Shown: in pieces, positions 10,462 through 13,545 of the stretch
Layout: each line of letters opens with the position of its first letter
How positions within the stretch are numbered: position 1 is the first letter of the stretch
NCBI GenBank assembly: GCA_021205585.1
Contig: JAJPXI010000041.1
Span: 1-13,545 of the forward strand
Length of the DNA stretch: 13,545 nucleotides
DNA from: Oscillospiraceae bacterium
GTDB lineage: Bacteria; Bacillota; Clostridia; Oscillospirales; Oscillospiraceae
Direction: 5' to 3'
The notes under the pieces: model-generated
Seen by the model: the letters and a program-made list of their open reading frames with translations, nothing else
What the model was told of the DNA's origin: nothing
The model's database searches: none
Translations under genes and position numbers: made by a program

Positions 10462-11880
10462 ATGGAAACTGCGAAGAAAAAACAGCACTACCGGGACATG
10501 ACACAGGGCCCGGAGTGGAAGAGCATCCTGCTTTTCACCCTGCCCATCATGCTGGCCCAGCTGCTCCAGCAGCTCTACGCCACGGTGGACGGCATCGTCA
10601 TCGGCAACTTTGGCTCCTCCGGGAGCCTGGCGGCGGTGGGCAACTGTGCCATTGTGGCCAACGTGTTCATCTCCATGTCCAACGGCATGGGCAACGGCAG
10701 CGCAATTCTGGTCTCCCAGATGTTCGGCGCGCGCAGACGGGAGGAGATGCGCCGGGCGGCCTCCACCGCTATTTTCCTGATGCTGGTGCTGGGCTTAGCC
10801 AGCGCGGTGCTGGTGTTTGCCTCGGCGGGCTTTATTACAAGGAGCATTTTGGGCATCGAGGAGGCCGCCGTGGTTCGGGCCGCCACCGTTTATATCCGCA
10901 TTTATGCCATCGGCTTCATTTTTACTTTCCTCTATAACATCGTGGCCGCCATCCTGCGGGCCATCGGGGACAGCCGGGCGGTGCTCTATTTCCTGCTGGT
11001 GTCCACGGTGATGAATGTAATTTTGGATCTGCTGTTCGTGGCCGTGTTCCGCTGGGACGTGGCGGGGGCGGCCTGGGCCACAGTCATCTCCCAGTTTGTC
11101 TGCGTGACGGTCAGCGTGTGGTATATGTACCGCAACTACGAGGCGTTCCGCTTCAAGGTGCGGGAAATCCGGCCCACCCGGAAAGAACTGCGGCTGTGCC
11201 TGAAAACGGGCCTGCCCAGCACCATCCAGCAGCTGGTGGTCTCCTGCGGGTATCTGCTGCTCCAGCGGCTGATCAACAGCTTTGGCCAGGTCAGCATGGA
11301 TGCCTGGACGGTAGGCCACCGGTACGACCAGTACTGCTGCATCCCGGCCATCGCCATGATGCAGGCCATGGCCAGCTTCGCCGGGCAAAACGCCGGGGCC
11401 AACCGGTATGACCGCATCAAGCGCGGGCTGCGCACGGCGGTGGCCATGGACCTGGCCATGGTGGTGGTCATCGGCGCGGCCCTTTACGCCTTCGCCACCC
11501 CCCTGTCCCAGCTGTTCGGCCTGAGCGGGGAGGCGCTGGCCCAGGCGGTGGAGTGCCTGCACTTTCTCCCATTTGCCTACCTGATTTTCGCCGCCTATAT
11601 CCCCTTTAACGGGACGTACATGGGCTGCGGCAATCCGGGGGTTTCCGCCATCTCCTCCTTAATGTCCCTGTGCCTGCGGGTGGCCTCGTCCTATACGCTG
11701 GTGTATTTCTTCAGCGGGACGTACAATGTGGTCTGGCGCACCTATGTTTTGGGCTGGGGCGCGTCCCTCATCTTTGTGACAATCTACTTTTTCCGGGGGA
11801 AGTGGCAGACCAAGCGCCTGGTGGACGGCCCGCCCCAGGAGGGCGGCTCCGCCCAGGAGGCCGGCGAACTACTCCGGTGA
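10462..11880 (+). CDS. MATE family efflux transporter, MarR-linked
   Basis: A 472-residue polytopic membrane exporter of the MATE family with about 12 helices in two halves. Typical segments are WKSILLFTLPIMLAQLLQQLYATVDGIVIGNF (about 19-50), GNGSAILVSQMFGARRREEMRRAAS, and second-half GLPSTIQQLVVSCGYLLLQRLINSFGQVSMDAWTVGHRYDQY. It exports small molecules using an ion gradient; the substrate is unknown. The ATG at 10462 follows GAGGG with about 7 nt spacing. It is the second gene after marR, so it is probably induced when the regulator binds a ligand. It differs clearly in sequence from the MATE protein at 118-1452. Its last 12 bp overlap the 3' end of the convergent spoVB-like gene, with no terminator between them. 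Confidence 0.94.
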   Translation: METAKKKQHYRDMTQGPEWKSILLFTLPIMLAQLLQQLYATVDGIVIGNFGSSGSLAAVGNCAIVANVFISMSNGMGNGSAILVSQMFGARRREEMRRAASTAIFLMLVLGLASAVLVFASAGFITRSILGIEEAAVVRAATVYIRIYAIGFIFTFLYNIVAAILRAIGDSRAVLYFLLVSTVMNVILDLLFVAVFRWDVAGAAWATVISQFVCVTVSVWYMYRNYEAFRFKVREIRPTRKELRLCLKTGLPSTIQQLVVSCGYLLLQRLINSFGQVSMDAWTVGHRYDQYCCIPAIAMMQAMASFAGQNAGANRYDRIKRGLRTAVAMDLAMVVVIGAALYAFATPLSQLFGLSGEALAQAVECLHFLPFAYLIFAAYIPFNGTYMGCGNPGVSAISSLMSLCLRVASSYTLVYFFSGTYNVVWRTYVLGWGASLIFVTIYFFRGKWQTKRLVDGPPQEGGSAQEAGELLR

Positions 11881-13413
11881 CGGCCCGGCCCCCAGCCGGA
11901 ACAGCTCCCGCAGGCGGGTTCCCTGGGCCTGGAGCGCGGCCAGATATTCCAGACCGCCCGTCAGCAGGCACAGCGCCACGGACAAGGGCAGGGAAGTTTC
12001 CTGCGCCCCCAGCCATGTAAACAGCAGATTGGCGCACAGCCCGGACAGCAGGGCAGCCAGGGCGGGAGAGACCAGCCATTCAAAGGGTTTGGGCCGCAGA
12101 CCGGCGGCCCGGATAACCGACAGCAGGTTCAGCGCCAGCCCCAAAGCGGAGCTGACCGCAAAGCCGGCCACATAGCCCTTCAGCCCCACCCCCGGAAGGC
12201 CCACGGTCAGATAGGTAAACGCCAGCTGCGCTCCGCCGCACAGCAGGGAGTTTCGGGCCGCAAGGCGCTGCTTCCCGATCCCGTTCAGGGCGGAGGAGAG
12301 CACCGACTGGTAGCAGCTGAGCAGCGTCCCGGCGGCCAGGGGCAGGATATAGTCTCCCGCCCGCCCATCGGCGAACAGCAGTCGTCCCAGGCTGGGGCCC
12401 ACCACCGCCAGCAGGGCCATGGCGGGCATCATCAGCACCGAGGTGGCCAGCATGGCCCGGCCCAAGCGGCGGCGGATGGCGGCGGCGTCCCCCAAAGCGG
12501 CGCTGCGGGCCAGGGCGGGCGTCATCACCAGGCACATGGCCCCCACCAGCGCCGTGGGCAGAAACAGCATGGGCATGGTCATGCCGCACAGCGCCCCGAA
12601 GGAGGCCATGGCCTCGGCGGCGTCCATCCCCCCGGCCACCAGCCGCTGGGGGATCAGCACCGAGTTGACGCTGCCCAGCAGATTGCCCAGCAGGGCGGTG
12701 AACCCCACGGGAAGGGCGATGGAGGCGATCTGGCCCCAGGAGGCCCCGGCCCGGCCCGGCCCGGCGGGCTGCTTCCCCAGCTTTTTTCGGAACAGCGCCA
12801 GCAGGGTGACGGCGGAAAAGACCTCGCACACCACCATGCCAGCCACGATAAGCCCCACCGTGCGCTCCGGGTTCTGGGGCAGAAACAGCAGCAACAGCCC
12901 CAGCACCGCCGCCGCCCGCACCGCCTGCTCGCACAGCTCGGTAAAGGCGGGGGCGCGGACGCTGCCCGCGCCGTAAAAGCAGTGCTTGTGGAGATTTTCC
13001 ACACCGGTCAGCAGCACGCAGGGCACCAGCAGGATCATCCCAAGCTGGGTGCGGGCGTCCCCCAGGAAATAGACCGAAATAAAATCGGACGCGGGGATGA
13101 TCACGGCCCCCAGCCCCAAAGCCACGGCGAAAAAGGCCCCCAGGCAGCGCCGCAGGGTCTGCCGGACGGCCTCCGGCCCCGCCAGGGCCCGGTACCGGGC
13201 GGTCAGGGTGGACACGGCGGTGGTCAGCCCTACGCAGGCGATGGACAGCAGCACCGAGTACACCGGCATAATCAGCTGGTACAGCCCCATGATCTCCGCC
13301 CCCACCAGCCGGGACAGAGCGATGCGGTAGAAAAAGCCTAAAATCTGAGAAATCAGCCCCGTCCCCGTCAGCAGCAGGGTGGCGTACAGGGCGGACGAGC
13401 GATCCAGTTTCAA
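11869..13413 (-). CDS. spoVB: SpoVB-like stage V sporulation flippase
   Basis: A 514-residue membrane protein of the polysaccharide transporter branch of the MOP superfamily, with about 14 predicted helices. The N-terminus ATLLLTGTGLISQILGFFYRIALSRLVGAE-IMGLYQLIMPVYSVLLSIACVGLTTAVS is diagnostic of SpoVB/YtgP-type proteins. In Bacillus SpoVB is needed for spore cortex peptidoglycan and is thought to flip lipid-linked precursors. Other features are LPVGFTALLGNLLGSVNSVLIPQRL (mid-protein) and the LLSCYQSVLSSALNGIGKQRLAARN motif. The predicted start is TTG at 13413, with AAGGGGG 9 nt upstream; no better in-frame ATG is near. The 3' end overlaps the convergent MATE gene. It could instead be a YtgP-like paralogue. 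Confidence 0.9.
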   Translation of the reverse strand: MKLDRSSALYATLLLTGTGLISQILGFFYRIALSRLVGAEIMGLYQLIMPVYSVLLSIACVGLTTAVSTLTARYRALAGPEAVRQTLRRCLGAFFAVALGLGAVIIPASDFISVYFLGDARTQLGMILLVPCVLLTGVENLHKHCFYGAGSVRAPAFTELCEQAVRAAAVLGLLLLFLPQNPERTVGLIVAGMVVCEVFSAVTLLALFRKKLGKQPAGPGRAGASWGQIASIALPVGFTALLGNLLGSVNSVLIPQRLVAGGMDAAEAMASFGALCGMTMPMLFLPTALVGAMCLVMTPALARSAALGDAAAIRRRLGRAMLATSVLMMPAMALLAVVGPSLGRLLFADGRAGDYILPLAAGTLLSCYQSVLSSALNGIGKQRLAARNSLLCGGAQLAFTYLTVGLPGVGLKGYVAGFAVSSALGLALNLLSVIRAAGLRPKPFEWLVSPALAALLSGLCANLLFTWLGAQETSLPLSVALCLLTGGLEYLAALQAQGTRLRELFRLGAGPSPE

Positions 13414-13525
13414 AAGCGGAAGCCCCCTTTGCGCGGCAGTACATCCTATGAGGGCGGGGGCCGGTCTAATACTCTCTTCAGAGAACCTCTAAAAACTATG
13501 TCTGCGGCATCTGACAAAATCTTTT

Positions 13526-13545
13526 GCCATCCGCTCTTGCCGATT
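13526..13545 (-). repeat. Dispersed repeat copy at the window's right edge
   Basis: GCCATCCGCTCTTGCCGATT is identical to 83-102 and in the same orientation. The preceding bases (CAAAAT-C-TTTT) also resemble the first copy. Here it lies upstream of spoVB, and the element continues past the window. The remaining upstream region 13414-13525 holds the ribosome binding site and a TCTCT-tc-AGAGA palindrome but no clear promoter. Confidence 0.65.

Noticed and set aside
12080..13444. 454-codon minus-strand frame overlapping the spoVB-like gene in another frame
   Set aside because: The SpoVB frame gives a coherent multi-helix protein with family motifs; the other frame is Gly/Pro/Arg-rich and is a codon-bias shadow.

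Overview
The window looks like a chromosomal piece from a GC-rich, anaerobic, spore-forming member of the Clostridia, most likely an Oscillospiraceae-type gut bacterium (Flavonifractor/Lawsonibacter-like). This is inference. It rests on the SpoVB-type stage V sporulation flippase, the long-form ribosome hibernation factor, a trimeric [FeFe] hydrogenase, a DUF6514-like protein, strong GGAGG ribosome binding sites and sigma-A promoters, and GC-rich coding DNA. No taxonomic marker gene is present.

Layout, left to right. (1) 118-1452, minus: a MATE efflux transporter. (2) 1558-2094, minus: an AT-richer RelB/DinJ-YafQ type toxin-antitoxin operon behind a consensus promoter with a palindromic operator candidate. 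The toxin is interrupted by a one-base change in a homopolymer. (3) 2281-2367, minus: tRNA-Leu(CAA) with its own promoter and a hairpin directly behind it, flanked by inverted copies of a dispersed repeat. (4) 2606-2878, minus: a DUF6514-like protein, divergent from a small two-helix membrane protein (3042-3272, plus), with a perfect 15-bp palindrome between the two promoters. (5) 3402-4247, plus: a crotonase-superfamily enzyme resembling 6-oxocamphor hydrolase, closed by a strong terminator. (6) 4456-8334, plus: a hydCBA operon with a consensus promoter, a ~236-nt structured leader, NuoE-like HydC, NuoF-like HydB, [FeFe] hydrogenase HydA, and a terminator. (7) 8413-9264, plus: an hpf/raiA gene behind a ~195-nt leader that can fold into several hairpins and is a candidate raiA-motif RNA. 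(8) 9265-9816: a gene-poor stretch with many hairpins, terminators on both strands and repeated TGTGGAAAA words. (9) 9817-11880, plus: a MarR regulator followed by a second MATE transporter, with a terminator-like hairpin between the promoter and the marR start. (10) 11869-13413, minus: SpoVB-like flippase, converging on and overlapping the MATE gene by 12 bp.

How the genes fit together. HydC, HydB and HydA should form a soluble cytoplasmic NAD(H)-linked hydrogenase that releases or takes up H2 to balance NAD during fermentation. HydB and HydA are both the compact form, without the extra ferredoxin-like domains of well-known electron-bifurcating versions, so whether this complex bifurcates is open. 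MarR and the downstream MATE form a typical ligand-responsive efflux pair. HPF acts on ribosomes in stationary phase, and its leader RNA is the least-explained element here. No CRISPR array, phage, transposase or rRNA was seen. Dispersed repeats sit at both ends of the window and around the tRNA.
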